From: Bryum argenteum
Taxonomy: Eukaryota > Streptophyta > Bryopsida > Bryales > Bryaceae
Assembly (NCBI GenBank): GCA_037043015.1
Contig: CM073325.1
Span: forward strand, 21,865,001 to 21,929,000
Length of the DNA: 64,000 nucleotides
Direction of reading: 5' to 3'
Made by a program: the position numbers and the translations under genes. The first letter of the stretch is position 1. Each line of letters begins with the position of its first letter. Shown in pieces: positions 22,629 to 35,707 of the stretch. The notes beneath the pieces are model-generated. The model did no database searches. It worked only from the letters and a program-made list of their open reading frames with translations, and had not been told where the DNA came from.

Positions 22629-23464
22629 TGTTCGCGAGGACGCTCACAGATGAAAAAGGGGTAATGTCAAACCTCATTTTTTCGTTTTTGCCCCAATTTG
22701 GTCCGGATAGTGCTTAGTAGTAGTTAAATAGGATAAATAACATACAGTAACCAATCGTCCGGGTAATAACCGGGTAGGTTAGCTTAGCCGGGGACCCGCC
22801 GCCGGGAGCATCCTAAAGCTTAGTGGGCGGGGATAGGATAGCGGAATTTCTAACCCGCTTTTGCTTCCTAACCCTTGCTTTTAAAACTCGGTCACGGACT
22901 CACCGTACCTAGCTAGACCGACTCGAGCGCCCGGATAGGGTTTAGCCGACCGACCTCGAGTCTGGCCCAACCCGGGGAGGCATATGCTGACCCGGTTATG
23001 TGCCGATCGGGCATGTGCCTACCGGGCATGAGAGGCCCGGGTACGATCTGTCCGGGCATGACCGGACAGTCATTGCCCGGCCACCATTGCCCGACCCGGC
23101 TATGGCCCGACCGGTCATGGTCCGACCGGTTATAACCCGCCCGGTTATCAATGACCGGGGAGGCCGCCGGGTACAAGGACGGCCCGGGCAGTATAACCAC
23201 CGGCGGCGCCGACAGTCCCGGGCTGACAAGCCCGTGATTAAGGCCGCGCCGCCAAAAAGTACCGCCACCTCCCCCACTCTCTTTTGTCGTTAATGGCACG
23301 GGGAAGGCCGTTGTCCTTCCCTTTTTGCTTTTCCCCCCCTCTCTTCTCTGTCTTCCTCGTTTTTCGTGCGCCATTGCCGGCCGTGCTGCTTCCCCGATTC
23401 TCGCACGAACTTGTACACGCGGCCGCCCTGCACACCATAGCCCGGAGAGGAGGAGTACAGAGAC

Positions 23465-26400
23465 ATGGCCGGGGAGAGAGCTTCGCGGGTGAGGAGCAAG
23501 ATTATCCAGGCTGGTATTCCAATAGCGGTGGATGCCGAGGCGCGCGATTGGTGCGGGACTTGACGCGGATGGGGTGTGTGGGATTGTCTTGGGTGCCCTG
23601 GAATGTGGAGGATGCGGGGATTATCGAGGAGGCCGTGTCCGGACAGATCCACCGACTTTCGCCGACAACCCCGTCCGGGCCAAGCCGCACTTTTGGCGAG
23701 GCGTCTTTGGAGGGCGACGTATGGCTTTCCGGATTCCTCCACCGGGTACATCCAGGTGAGGAATGACCCCTCCCTCGGAGGAATGTTCCACAATCCCGCG
23801 CATGAGCACGACGGCTACCGAGTAGAGGATTGCGCAAATGCTCGGGAGAGGCGTTTGCTGAGGTTCCTGGCACCGATCCTCAACCCAGAGAAGCCACAGT
23901 TTGTGTCAAACCGACTCCTGAAAGCCATCATGGAGTCCTACTTGGGACGGAAGCGCGTAGGATGGGGGCACATCCTCGAGGAGGTGGTCGTCCGGGCCTC
24001 GAAGAAGGCCACCAGTGTGAAGGGCTGTCCCCTGGCACCGTACGTGTACCACCTGTACGCGCATTACGAGTGCCTCAATCCGGGTGAGATCACCCTCCTC
24101 AGGATGCTCATGGAGGGCAGACAGGACATGTTTCCCGGGGAGCAGATCCCCGAGGTGGGAGTCCCTGCTGCGGCCAAGCTGCCCCCCAGGATGCCCGCCC
24201 CCGGAGCGGGGGCACTTCCACCTCCTCCACCTCCTGCACCACCCGGACCGCCGGGCCCAGGAGAGCAGCGACCGAGGAGGACAGGAGCAGAAGCACCCCG
24301 GCCAGGAGATGGAGGAGCGCCAGGACCTGGTGCAGGAGGAGCAGCCATCCTCCGGCAGAGGGAGGTCGCTCCACTATCCCGCCCGGAGGGAGCCACTACA
24401 CCCCGGCCAGCCACCAGCCACCGGATGGCAACCCGGAGTGGAGCTGCAACCGGGTCGAGCCACCAGAGCCCGACCCTACCCGGCCTGGAGGAGAGCTCCC
24501 CAGTAGCCATGGCAACCCCTCCGACCTCTGCGATCGCCTCCCCACCACCTCTCAGACCGGTACAGGGGAACGACAGTGACGGAGAGGAGCCCCCCGTCCT
24601 ACACCGAAGAAAATCCGGACGGGTACTAAGGTTTGTGGAGGCAGAGGCTTCCTCTCCCCCGGTAAGGCAGAGGCTGCTGTTGTAGCACCACCAGGAGAGG
24701 CTGAGGCGGAAGGAGCACCTCTTCGAGGAGATCCTACCCCGGAAGCACCTACTCCGAACCGGGAAGTACAGGCTGAGAGCATACCTGCCGGACTTCTTCT
24801 CCTAGCAGACAGTCCGGTAGGTGACATCGTGCCCCCGCCAGCTGTAGGGGAAATTGAGTGGGGAGATCCAACGTACGCCAAGAAGAGGAGGGCGGACCTC
24901 CCCGCCGAGAGTCCTCGACCCCGGGTTCGGAGGAAACTTACCCGCCCCAGGGAGGACATTGCCGCGATCCCTGCTACTTCCCCCGCTGTCCGGGCCGAGC
25001 CCCTCGAACCAGTCGTCAGGGCGATTCCGGCCATACAGCGACCTACCTCGCCCGGGGAAGGAGAAGCCCGGAGAAAAGGAAAGAGAGTGATGGAGGAATC
25101 CTCCGACTCGGAGGAGGAGGGGGCGACTGGACAGTACTCTCCTATCCCCACTACCCGGGTACAAGGAGAGACGGCACCGGCCAACACCGACCGATTACCC
25201 GGGTGGGAGGATTTCACTCCGCGGAGACAGGAGATCGACCTACACCTCCCGGTACCCCCATTCCGGATAACGGAGGAACACCCCTTGCAACCGATCGCCC
25301 ACGCTTTGCATGTATGCACGCAGGAGCATCTGCAAATGCATAAGGCCTTGCGCGGGATATCGGTAGCTCTCCGGACCGGCCAGGTGGAGCGGTACCCCGA
25401 CATGGTGCGGGAGCTAGTCCAGGAGAATGCGGCAGCCCGGGCAAGTAGCAACGAGGGGTCCCTCATCATCCTTCGGCAAGCCCGGGAAATCCAGCAGTTG
25501 GAGGAGGAACTGTCTAAGCAGCAGGGGTACGCTCGGCAGCACCTTTTCGGGCTCAGGAGATTCATGTATGCACCCGGAGAGGCACAGCTGAAGGCTCAGC
25601 TGCTCGACGCCCAATTCCAGGCATCGGGATCGGACCTCCCAACCCGGATGGCGGCATACATGAAGAAGGCCGCAGAGAGGATGGAAGGAGCCCTCAGGAG
25701 ATGAGGACCCTCATCGGGAAATGGCTAAGGCTTTTCCCGGAGAAGCACCTCCACCGGGAGGTAGTGGAAACCCTCCTACCCAGGTAGCATCCGAGTCGAT
25801 GGAGGCCGCCCGGGCAGAGGGAGAGGAGTCTGCCGACCCCGTAGCTATGGAGGAGCCCATTCCTCCACCCGTCCGCAGCCCGGAGAAGGCCCCGGCCGGG
25901 GTAAGCGTATTGCCACTCCTCCCCGAGGGTATCCCCGAAGCGACTAAGGAGGCCAGGGTGGAGGAGGAAGAGCACCCCGATCCTGTGGCAATGGAAGAGC
26001 CGGCCCTGCCCACGAACTTGAGCCCGGAGAAGACCCCTGGAGAGACAGGGCCTTTGCACTCCCTCGGCAAGGACATTCCGGAGAGTACTGAGTCGAGCCT
26101 TGAGAGCATACCCCCAGTCGAGGAAGAGGTTTCCCGGGTAGTCAAGGAGGGTGTTTCCCGGGCAGTGGAGGAGGTTTCCCGGCTAGCAGAGGAAGATACC
26201 GGGTAAGGAACCCTCTCCCATCCCCGGACCGGACCATGGACCCCGACACAGCCAGAGTCCCCGTCCCGCTACGGAGGCCACGATCCAACCAGACCGGAAG
26301 GGGAAACCGATACCCGGCAACCCGGACTGGGCATAGAGAGGCTGCAGACACCCCCCTGCCCGGATTCAGTCGTCCCATCGGAGCCATCTGACCACGGGGC

Positions 26401-26660
26401 CCTCCCCGAGAAGGCACTGCCCGCGGAGATCGTCCCCCTCATCCCCGAGGACTTGATCGAGGTCCCGAAATCGGGAGGCACTCCCGGACACCTCAGCCCC
26501 GATGCCTTCGGGAGACACTGAGATCCTCGGGAGTGAAGAGACCGCTCCAGCGCTCCAGGAGACGGGGAACGAGGAGGAGGAGGTCACCTCCCAACCCGGG
26601 TTGGGAGCGCAGAAGGTTGAGACCGCCGAGGCTGTCGAGACTTCCGAGGCTGCGAAGTAG
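23465..26660 (+). mobile_element. Accessory reading frame inside the gypsy-1 3' LTR (broken)
   Basis: This is the second copy of the frame at 7606-10781, with the same domain order: the transposon-protein-like domain near 23700-24100, Pro-rich linker, coiled-coil region near 25330-25600, and acidic tail. It too carries several breaks, but not all in the same places as the 5' copy. That suggests some are recent or are sequencing errors. Confidence 0.7.
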
Positions 26661-26996
26661 GGAGAGTATGATGGGGAAGAACCAGGGCCGAGTCGGTTGA
26701 TGGCAGGTACATCTGGCTGAGGATAGGGTTAGATTTTTAGTGTCTTTATGGCGAGTAGGAGAACGGCGGCGTTAGACTGACAAAGGCCGGATTTAGAAAG
26801 ATTCTCTGGCGCAGGATTTTGTCCTCTCTGGGATGCCAGGGAGGATCTGCTACTTAGCCGAGGGGAGGATACTCCCTCGGGGTCTTTTTGTGATTTTGCA
26901 TTACCCTAATCCAGCGCAAGTACGCTTCTTCCTCACTTCCCTCGTGTGTGTTCGTGTGTGGCGGATTGTGTATCTTTCTTGCCTGCTGGGTCGGGG

Positions 26997-27261
26997 TGTT
27001 ATGACCGAGTCATAACAGTGCTCGAATACATACATTTAGCTACAGTAACATCAGTAGATATGCCTAGTATAAGACAGCCAAGACTTCGTAGAATACAGAG
27101 CTGGCGCATGACGTTCTTGCTCTGCACAATAACCGCTAGTGGTCATCGTCTATAATGTCCTGAGAATGATAGACACTCGCCGTGTAATATTTGTTGTCTT
27201 GCTGAATGAATAAAGTTCTGATTACTCGTACTGAATCTCGACTCTGGACCTCGTCTTAACA
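26997..27261 (+). mobile_element. Chromovirus 5' LTR
   Basis: It begins with a perfect 9-bp inverted repeat (TGTTATGAC, three bases, GTCATAACA). TATAAT at 27151 and AATAAA near 27210 give a compact promoter and polyadenylation layout. GTGTAATAT at 27182-27190, about 31 bp after the TATA start, is where the RNA would be expected to begin. Confidence 0.85.
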
Positions 27262-27263
27262 TT

Positions 27264-27272
27264 ATATTACAC
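27264..27272 (+). promoter_or_regulatory. Candidate self-priming site of the chromovirus
   Basis: ATATTACAC lies two bases after the 5' LTR and is the exact reverse complement of GTGTAATAT at 27182-27190, the predicted 5' end of the RNA. No tRNA-like TGG start is present. Tf1/sushi-type chromoviruses prime reverse transcription with the 5' end of their own RNA, and this layout fits that scheme. Confidence 0.5.
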
Positions 27273-27435
27273 CACACGTTGTAATCAGAACTTTGCTGCG
27301 ACGGAATTTTCGGTTTTCCGGTTATTGAACATTGCACGGTTCGGTGATTGTCTGAGTGTGTTCGGTTGGTTGAGTGTTTTCGCTCAGTACTCTTCGCTGA
27401 TCGATCTCGCTGATCAATTTCGCTGATTGGGTACC

Positions 27436-28545
27436 ATGGAACCGGGGCAATCTCAACGAGCTGAGCACTCACGGGTTTCTGAGGATCTTGAGACCCAGTG
27501 GTCTGCGTTCGTACAGGAACGAATGCAAAGCATGTTTCAAGCCGCTGTACCGCATTTGGTACAGCAGGTGACTGAGCAGGCAGCGGTTCGAGTTGCGGCA
27601 CAGCAACGTCCACCGCCGCCGGAATCGGAGTATTCTGAGTTTGGGAATACTGATTATCGAAACTTTGGGAGTCGGGACTCTCAATGGGTTGGGAAGCGGG
27701 AATCGAAAGTGGCGGTGCCGGATAAATTTTCGGGGAAAAAGGGCGGGGAGATTTACCGTTGGTACGCTCAGCTGCGTCTTGTGTTCCGGGGGAAACCTTC
27801 TACTTACAGCAGGGACGAGGACAAGGTGGCTTACGCTTTGTCTTACTTGACGGGTGCCGCTTTGAATTGGGCTATGCCTATTCTACAAGCTTTAGATGAG
27901 GATCGGCCTCATGACTTATTACGTGATTATCTTGCTTTTTGTTCCGCGGTCATTGCGGTGTACGGTGAGGTCGATCGGAAGACTACTACTGAAGATCGAT
28001 TGGGCAAACTCAAGCAAACAAGTTCGGTCGCGTTATATATTTCTGCGTTCAATGAACATGCGGCACAGGTCGATTGGAACGAGCCGAGTTTGGTTGCTCG
28101 ATTTCGCAGTGGGTTGCAAGATAATGTCTTGGATGCGATGGCAACGGCGGAAACGCAACCTGTCAAATTACAAGACTGGATGGCGGTAGCTTCCCGGATA
28201 GACGAGCGTTTGTGGCGGCGGAAGCAGGGTCAACGATCCTCGGCTGCTTTCAATCTTGGACTTGCAAGTAATCGTTCTCACTCTCTATCTTCTAAGACTA
28301 GTTCAGAATCAGTGCCTATGGAGATTGATGTTTTAGCTAAAACTTCTACTGCTTTGGCTAAAACTTCTACGGCTTTAGCTAAAACCGCTGCTCAACGCAT
28401 GGAGTTCCAAAAATCGGGGAAATGTTGGGGGTGTGGACAACCGGGTCACATTCGAAGCCAGTGTCCTACCAACCCGTCGCAACCGTTGTTTTTGGCGCTC
28501 CTTGAGGAGGATGATCAGTCGGAAAACATTGCATCCCGGGACTGA
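27436..28545 (+). mobile_element. Chromovirus gag
   Basis: About 370 residues from the Met near 27436. There is a glutamine-rich N-terminus, a capsid-type region (VPDKFSGKKGGEIYRWYAQL; YALSYLTGAALNWAMP; DRLGKLKQTSSVALYISAFNEHAAQV), a short tandem AKTSTAL repeat and one CCHC knuckle (CWGCGQPGHIRSQC). It forms the particle and binds RNA. The frame is whole. Pol follows after a short gap in another frame. Confidence 0.9.
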
Positions 28546-28604
28546 GGCTACCGGCTCAGTACCCGGGGAAAACAGTTCCCATTAGTTTCCCAGCGTGTGG
28601 TTTC

Positions 28605-31600
28605 ATGGCAAGTTCGAATGTCCTTACTGATGCTGCCAAATTGCCGCAAGTTGCGGGCGGTTCCACGTTGCCGATCATCCCATCCGATTCGGTGTTGGTC
28701 GATCCTGGCGGCAGGCCTGATTCGGCACGTGGTTCCTCGGATTCATCAGACTCTGTGCCAATCGAGCCTGGACTGCTCGGCTCTTCGGATTCTTCATCGA
28801 GCGCACCTGTTGTGCAATCAGTTATCGACAGTGTGCAAATGCACAGTGCGGTGAGTGATGGTCTGGTGGCCCCTATGCAACCGGCGGCCCATCTGGTTTT
28901 GGCAGGACAGGTGAATCAGACATCCGCAAAATTGCTGATCGACTCTGGAGCGACGGGGGTTTTCCTTCACCCTCAAATGGCGAGCACTGCTGGCGCTAAG
29001 ATTCGTCGCAAATCTATTCCGCGTGAGGTTCGTGTCATTGACGGTCGTATTATCAGTTCGGGGTTAATCACACATGAAGCAATTATCACATTAAACATCA
29101 ATGGTCATCGAGAAGAGTTGGTGGCGGATTTAACGAACACGGGGCGCTACGCGTGTATTCTTGGCACCCCGTGGTTATGCCGACATGACCCTACCATTAA
29201 ATGGACTCAAAGAGGTGTGTTTTTCAATTCCGAGTTTTGTCAGTCTCATTGTTTCCTTCGGCCTGCATCTCGAGCGATGATGTCGTGTACAGAATCCATC
29301 GTGCATCCAAATGGTCAGAACACCGATTCTCCATTGCCGCACTGTTCATTAGTATCAGCTGGCGTATTCAATCAGATATGCCACCTTCAAGATGCGCAGG
29401 TGTTGGAAATTTATGAGATTTCTCAGTCTACAGAGTCCAAAATTCCGGAGGATTATCAGGATTTGCAGCAGGCATTTAGCGAGCAGGCCTCCAACGATTT
29501 GCCGGCTCATGGGCCTTCCGACATGAAAATCGATTTCCTTCCTGGTCAAGAACCTCGGAATACGGGCTTAAGGCCCATGTCTCCAACGGAACTCGAAGCG
29601 ATTCGGCTATATCTTGACGAGAACCTGGGCAAAGGATGGATCCAACCGTCTAAATCTTCGGTATCCGCACCGATTGTGTTTGTGCGGAAAAAAGATGGCA
29701 CCATCCGGTTTTGCGTGGATTATCGGAACTTGAACAAGGTAACCGTCCGAAATCGTTATCCACTTCCATTGATTCCCGAATTGACAGATCGGTTAGTGGG
29801 AGCTAAGGTATTTACCAAACTTGATATCCGTCAGGCTTACCACCGGATTCGCATGGCCCGCGGCCATGAGTATAAAACTGCGTTCAAAACGCGTTATGGG
29901 CTTTATGAATATCTTGTGATGCCGTTCGGTTTGACCAACGCACCGGCCCAATTTCAGTCACATATGCAAAGCATATTCTCGGATTTATTAGATATTTCTT
30001 TGGTAATTTATTTAGATGACATCTTAATATTTTCACCATCCTTGGAGGAGCATAAACCAATTGTTCGGGAGGTTCTTCGGCGGTTGCATTCACATGGGCT
30101 TTATGCAAAAGCATCGAAATGTGAATTTCACCGGCAATCCGTGGAATTTTTGGGAATGATCGTTTCGTCACAAGGGTTTTCAATGTCCCCAGACAAAATC
30201 CAAGTGATTAAGGAATGGCCAGTTCCAAAAACGTTGAAACAATTACAATCCTTTTTAGGATTTGCAAATTTCTATCGAAGATTTATTGCGAATTATTCCC
30301 ATATCGCAGTTCCTCTCACAACGTTGACGCAGAAGCAGATTCCTTTCAAATGGTCTTCTTCTGCCGATATTGCATTCAAGCGGATTCGCGAATGTTTTCT
30401 TTGCGGTCCCCTACTACAACATCCCGACTTCCACAAGCCGTTTATTGTTGAGACGGATGCATCGGACGTTGCAACCGGGGGTGTGTTATCCCAAGAAGGT
30501 ACCGATGGATTTCTCCACCCTTGTGCTTATCGCAGTTCGAAATTTACAAAGGCTGAATGCAATTACGACGTTTATGATAAGGAGCTTCTTGGCATTGTCC
30601 ATGCATTGAGGGATTGGAGGGTTTATTTAGAGGGAACTCCCTACCCCGTTCGCGTGATTTCGGACCACCGCAATTTGGAGCAGTTTTTAATAACAAAACA
30701 ATTAAATCGTCGCCAAGCTCGATGGGCGGAGATGATGTCGGCTTTTGACATCCGAATTGAACATCGACCTGGTAATCTCAATGGGAGAGCGGACATGCTT
30801 TCTCGCCGCTCTGATTCCCACAATGAAAAGACGATCAGTCGTCCAATCTTACGTCTCGCAGCTTTGGAGTCCGATGTCGATATCTGTACCAAAAAGAGCA
30901 ACGGTTCGGTTACTGCAGCCGGTCCTTGTTCTGATCGGATCTTCCGGCCAGTTCTTCATGCAGCTGCCCTACAAGGATTTGATCCGGTATGGACGGACAT
31001 CGATATTGTCCATCGCATTTGTGCTGCTCTACAGGTCGATTCTCAGCTTCAGCCGGTGTTAGCTTTTTTCCGCAACAACACTTCGAACGACGTTATCAGA
31101 AGGCGAGCACAAATGCTACCATATTCCATGTCTGATGGATTGCTTAAGTTCCATCATGCTATATTCGTCCCCAACGATCCCGAACTCCGACGCCAGATTC
31201 TTCGTTCCCGACATGATGCTCCTGCAGCGGGTCATCCCGGCCGCGCCAAAACTTTGGATCTAGTGACTCGGCATTTCTATTGGCCGACTATTTGTCGTTA
31301 TGTTCACAGGTATGTGGATGAGTGTGACATGTGTCAGCGGTCGAAACCCACACGACATCCTCGTTATGGTCTTCTCCAACCCATACCTGCAGCGCAACGG
31401 CCTTGGTTGCGAATTTCCACTGATTTTATCGTGAAACTTCCGAAAAGCTCTGGATTCGATTCTATCCTCGTCGTTGTGGATAAAAACACCAAGTTGGCTC
31501 ATTTCATTCCGACTCACGAGACGATCGATGCGGATGGTACTGCAAAGTTGTATCTACACAATATCTGGAAGTATCATGGCACCCCACAGGAAGTTATATC

Positions 31601-32483
31601 TGATAGGGGGGCCGTTTTTGTTTCCAAATTTATGAGACGCTTGTATCAGCTTTTGGGTATTCAGTGTGCGAACTCTACAGCTTTCCACCCACAATCTGAC
31701 GGCCAAACGGAACGAGTGAACCAGACTTTGGAACAATTTCTACGCATGTTTACTTCTAGACGACAGAATGACTGGGTTGATTTACTACCAATGGCGGAAT
31801 TCGCCTATAATAACGCCAAACATTCAACAACTGGTTACTCTCCTTTTTACTCGACCTACGGATATCACCCGCAATTCTCGATACAGATACCCAGTGATTC
31901 CACCGTACCCGCAGCTGAAGATCGGATACAATTACTGCGTGCCATTCATGAAGAAGCCCGAGTTCTAATTGATATAGCAGGAGCGACCGCCAAGCGATTT
32001 TATGATGCCAACGCTATTCCGGGACCCCAATTCTCCGTAGGTGACCGCGTTCTACTGCGTCGTGATCATATTCAAACCTCAGTCCCAACCAAAAAACTGG
32101 CTTCCAAGTTTATAGGGCCCTTTCCAATCATTGAAAAAATTTCTGATTTGGTGTACAGGCTGAAACTTCCTCGCACCTTGAAAGTGCACAACGTCTTCCA
32201 CGTTTCTCTGCTTGAGAAGTATCGAACGGATACAATTGCTGGTCGAATAGTTCAACGTCCTCCTCCAGTGGTCACACCGAGCGGTGACTTGGAATGGGAA
32301 GTCCAAGCAGTTCGTGATTCGAGACTACGGAAACGAGGGAAGCGACTGGAATATTTAGTGTCTTGGAAGGGGTACGGATCTCAAGAGGACTCCTGGGAGC
32401 CCACAGATCACCTTCGAAATGCTCCGAAGGCGGTCACTGAGTTCCATCGCAGTAACCCAGATGCAGTTCGACCAGTCACTTAA
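28605..32483 (+). mobile_element. Chromovirus pol with C-terminal chromodomain
   Basis: A 1,292-residue open frame. In order: protease (LLIDSGATGVFLH), RT (YPLPLIPELTDRL; VIYLDDILIFS), RNase H (VETDASDVATGGVLSQ), integrase with HHCC (HDAPAAGHPGRAKTL; CDMCQRS), DDE core (STDFIVKLP; SDRGAVFVS; HPQSDGQTERVNQ) and GPY/F-like end (KFIGPFPIIEKISDLVYRL). A chromodomain follows (YLVSWKGYGSQEDSWEPTDHL). The chromodomain probably directs integration to marked chromatin. The polypurine tract gaagggggagaat precedes the 3' LTR. Confidence 0.93.
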
Positions 32484-32531
32484 AAAAAAATCGGCGATTC
32501 GTAGATCTCGAATCTAGAAGGGGGAGAATAA

Positions 32532-32796
32532 TGTTATGACCGAGTCATAACAGTGCTCGAATACATACATTTAGCTACAGTAACATCAGTAGATATGCCT
32601 AGTATAAGACAGCCAAGACTTCGTAGAATACAGAGCTGGCGCATGACGTTCTTGCTCTGCATAATAACCGCTAGTGGTCATCGTCTATAATGTCCTGAGA
32701 ATGATAGACACTCGTCGTGTAATATTTGTTGTCTTCCTGAATGAATAAAGTTCTGATTACTCGTACTGAATCTCGACTCTGGACCTCGTCTTAACA
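32532..32796 (+). mobile_element. Chromovirus 3' LTR
   Basis: Nearly identical to the 5' LTR and followed by the target duplication CGGGG. It carries the same terminal inverted repeat, TATAAT and AATAAA. Confidence 0.9.
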
Positions 32797-35461
32797 CGGG
32801 GTGTGTGCAGAGTTCAGAGGACCCTTGCTGTCCGGGCAAGAGGTAACGGTTCCGTCTTTGAACGGAGAGTAGTGAGGAGAGTAGAGAAGCTGGCAGGAGA
32901 GGAGTGCGGCCGATGAACGGCATTTCTCACTGAGGGTACCGATTCGGCCTATCCGTGCAGTGTTCAGGATTACGGCGGCCAGGAAGGGATTCCTGCCGCT
33001 TAACCGACTCCCGAGACCGCGCTCGGTTGAGTCCCCCTGGATTGCTGAAGTCCGGGTAGACTGGTTAGTGCTTAGGTGATAGCGGTGAACCCCGGGTCAG
33101 TCGCGCCACCCCCAGTCCAGTAACCCGGGATCTCCTAACCCGGGTAGTAAGTTGTGATAACCGGACCATAGGAGAACCGGATACCAACCTTTGTGACATG
33201 CGTGTGGATTTAGAGTCCGGGCGAGAGGAGGTATAAGGGAAGTTCCTAACAGGGTAAGGAGAGAGAGTCTCGGTGACCTTTCCGGTCACGTTAATCAACG
33301 GGAACAGTGGTCTAATCCCCCACTTATCTAAATCCGGGAAAACCCCTCTGAGGTGAATACAGAGGTTAAACTAAACCACAAAGACTAAACCCACTCCCTT
33401 CTCCTGTCCGGGCAGCTTTTTCTAGGACAGGATATAGGGTACGGGGGTGAGAGGACAGTAACCGGATAGCACAAATCCGGGTTCGCTAACTGGTGGGAAT
33501 TGTTGTCCTTGCACTTCACAGGATCTCCGTGGAACGAATACTCGGGTTCTTGTTTGGAAAACCTCTTTTACCACGAAAAAGGGTTATCCGGGCACGAATC
33601 GGAAAAGCACGTTACGACAATGATTTTCCCCGGGCAGCGCTTGCTATGCAAGTAACATGAAAGTTATGGCCACATTGGCCTAGTGTGTACGCTCTTCGGA
33701 CCGAAATGATATCGGCACATGCCACATTTTTCCTTCAGTATTGTCGGTGGGGGGTCGCATGTGTAAACGACATTTCGATTTGATTCCACAAAATGCGATG
33801 AGAATGAGTTGTATGGCACCCATTCTTCTGCCACTTCCAAACTCCAATCAATATCATCATCTTTTCCCATCCGATTGAAATTTGTTCGCTCCATCATCTC
33901 CTCGACATCACCCCAAATAGTGACCTTAGTAGGTTCGTGTTCTCGTAATCTTTCGTATTTTTTAAATTCCTCCAATGATGTATTCACATGTTCACTCGAA
34001 CCACATGATTTGGCGATCTTCTTGATTATGTTGTGCCTTTGAAACCATGGCCTCCCTATCTTGAAGTCGGTGAACCCAAGCCAACCAAGGCAATATGTTC
34101 TCTTCGCGTGGTGTATAATCCACATTTCTCAATGCCATTCGTATGGATTCTAGTTCAGCTCGTGCCTCATCTCTCTGCTTCATCATTGCTTCCAATTGCA
34201 TTTCCAATATTTCTTTAGGACATTGATTATGTAGGCAATCTTTTCCCTTCGAATGTGTATCATCCTCTACACGCACGCCCCTCCTTCCATTGTCCTCCGA
34301 TTCCGTATCATCGTCCAAATTGATGATTTGTTTTCCTTTCTCTCGCATCTTGAACCGTGCTTCCTTCTCTTGAATGTCCTCTACTGCCTCAGTAGGCCCT
34401 GGCTCGCATGATGGAGTACCTTTCATCTCCGGGCCATCACTCTTATTATTCCCATCATTATTAGATGGGATAAGATCACCTTCCCTTTCGATCCTTTCTC
34501 CAATTTCTGAAATTGGAGAAATATCTTTTGGATTTACGGGGACATCTTCCACATCACCTTCTTCGGGAGGATTCAAAATGTTCATCGCTTGCTCCATGAG
34601 ATTGCAGTAGTACGGGGATTTTCTGCGCTCATATCCATTAAGTTTGAAATCATAAACCACCTTGTCAATCACGGTAATTGCTACGTTATACTTCTCCTGA
34701 AGACTTATAAGATCCTCCGTATCCTTTATCCTTGCTTTCACATACGGGAGCCATTTCTCTGATATCTTCTCGTAGTCTATAGCTGCTTCTAGCATTCGAG
34801 GCGTCATTATGGCAAGAGTTTGAGCCAATTCTAAAAACCGTGGAACCATAGCAACAAGAACTTCAGCCCCGACTTTCATCTCGGTCCCAGCTTCCAATAC
34901 ATTGGTTTTTTTGGTCTCTTCCCACTTCATCTTCGTCTCACCATCTGGAGTGGTTTCGTCGTATATGATCTTCGCTACTTCGTCAATATAAGTGAGATAC
35001 TCTCGCAGTTTCTTGTTGCTTGGTACTCCTTCATATAATTCTTCGAAATTTGACCACCAATCCTTCTCCATCTGCGGAGTAATGGAATCTGGCATGGATG
35101 TTGTTTCCATTGGTTTACTTGGCCCTGCCTCATTCGATTTTGGATTATTGACGGTCAAATTTAGGCCATTGGGAATAATAGGGTTATCTGGAATGAGAGG
35201 GGAGAGTACCTCTTCCACTACATTCTCTAAGTCTCCCACCTGATCTTGCACTGCATTCGCCTCTTCCAATGACTGCTCTCCAATTGCGTTTACATCCCGA
35301 AGCCTATCAACTGCAGATTGTTCGTTTGATAGACCATCCGTGGCAAGAGGAATGTCTGTATCCTTTGTAACGACATTCTCATCTTCCGTTGTATCCTCTT
35401 CAGCCTTTGTTTTTTTTTTTTTCCTCAAAACCTCCAAAATATGCTTTGTCAAGGCAGATTG

Positions 35462-35707
35462 TATTGAGATTGAAGGGAAAAGCTTTACTTAGATGGTATG
35501 GGATGACTTCAGCCATGCAAAGGGCTGAATACAAGTAGTAGGAAGCCTCCTCTACATATTTCCTAACCATGTGGGATAACTCACCACTATGGGCTGCCTT
35601 TGACTACAAGCAACACCTAATGGAGTCTATGAACTAACTAAGTGCATAGTTCTACTTCTATAACTCCATGTACACTATCTACTTCAATAGGTACATGTTT
35701 CTCAACA
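35462..35707 (-). mobile_element. Copia 3' LTR
   Basis: The 246-bp LTR is preceded on the minus strand by a purine-rich tract (CAAAGTGGGAG). The target duplication GATTG is on its outer side. Confidence 0.88.

Larger units (their letters stand above)
26997..32796 (+). mobile_element. Chromovirus (Ty3/gypsy with chromodomain), looks whole and young
   Basis: LTRs of 265 bp (26997-27261 and 32532-32796) start TGTTATGAC and end TTAACA. They are flanked by the 5-bp duplication CGGGG (26992-26996 and 32797-32801). The LTRs differ at about three positions by my comparison, near 1 percent, so insertion is recent. The gag and pol frames are both open. The C-terminal chromodomain and general aspect recall the fungal-like Tcn1 group described from mosses and lycophytes; this placement is inference. 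It sits inside the gypsy-1 3' LTR. Base composition is clearly lower in GC than its host element. Confidence 0.92.
6507..33619 (+). mobile_element. Ty3/gypsy element 'gypsy-1' with giant LTRs, with nested insertions
   Basis: The order is an integrase end plus polypurine tract left from an upstream copy (6507-6760), 5' LTR (6761-11935), primer site, gag, protease-RT-RNase H, integrase, polypurine tract, and 3' LTR (22629-33619). A solo LTR of a related family and a chromovirus are nested inside. The integrase-LTR-internal-LTR order means the left LTR was once shared by two copies in tandem, of which the left one is mostly gone. The protease signature DGGSG, the tRNA-Asp primer site and the lack of a chromodomain fit the plant Tat/Athila (OTA) branch. 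The internal gag-pol looks whole apart from the insertion; the LTR reading frames carry several breaks. The two LTRs differ moderately, so it is older than the nested chromovirus. Confidence 0.85.
22629..33619 (+). mobile_element. gypsy-1 3' LTR, split by a nested chromovirus
   Basis: Positions 22629-26996 and 32797-33619 match the 5' LTR from end to end; the intervening DNA is the chromovirus. The right end TTACGACA at 33619 abuts family A coding sequence, so gypsy-1 inserted into (or was joined to) that gene. Many of the differences from the 5' LTR are single-base length changes in G or C runs. Confidence 0.85.
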
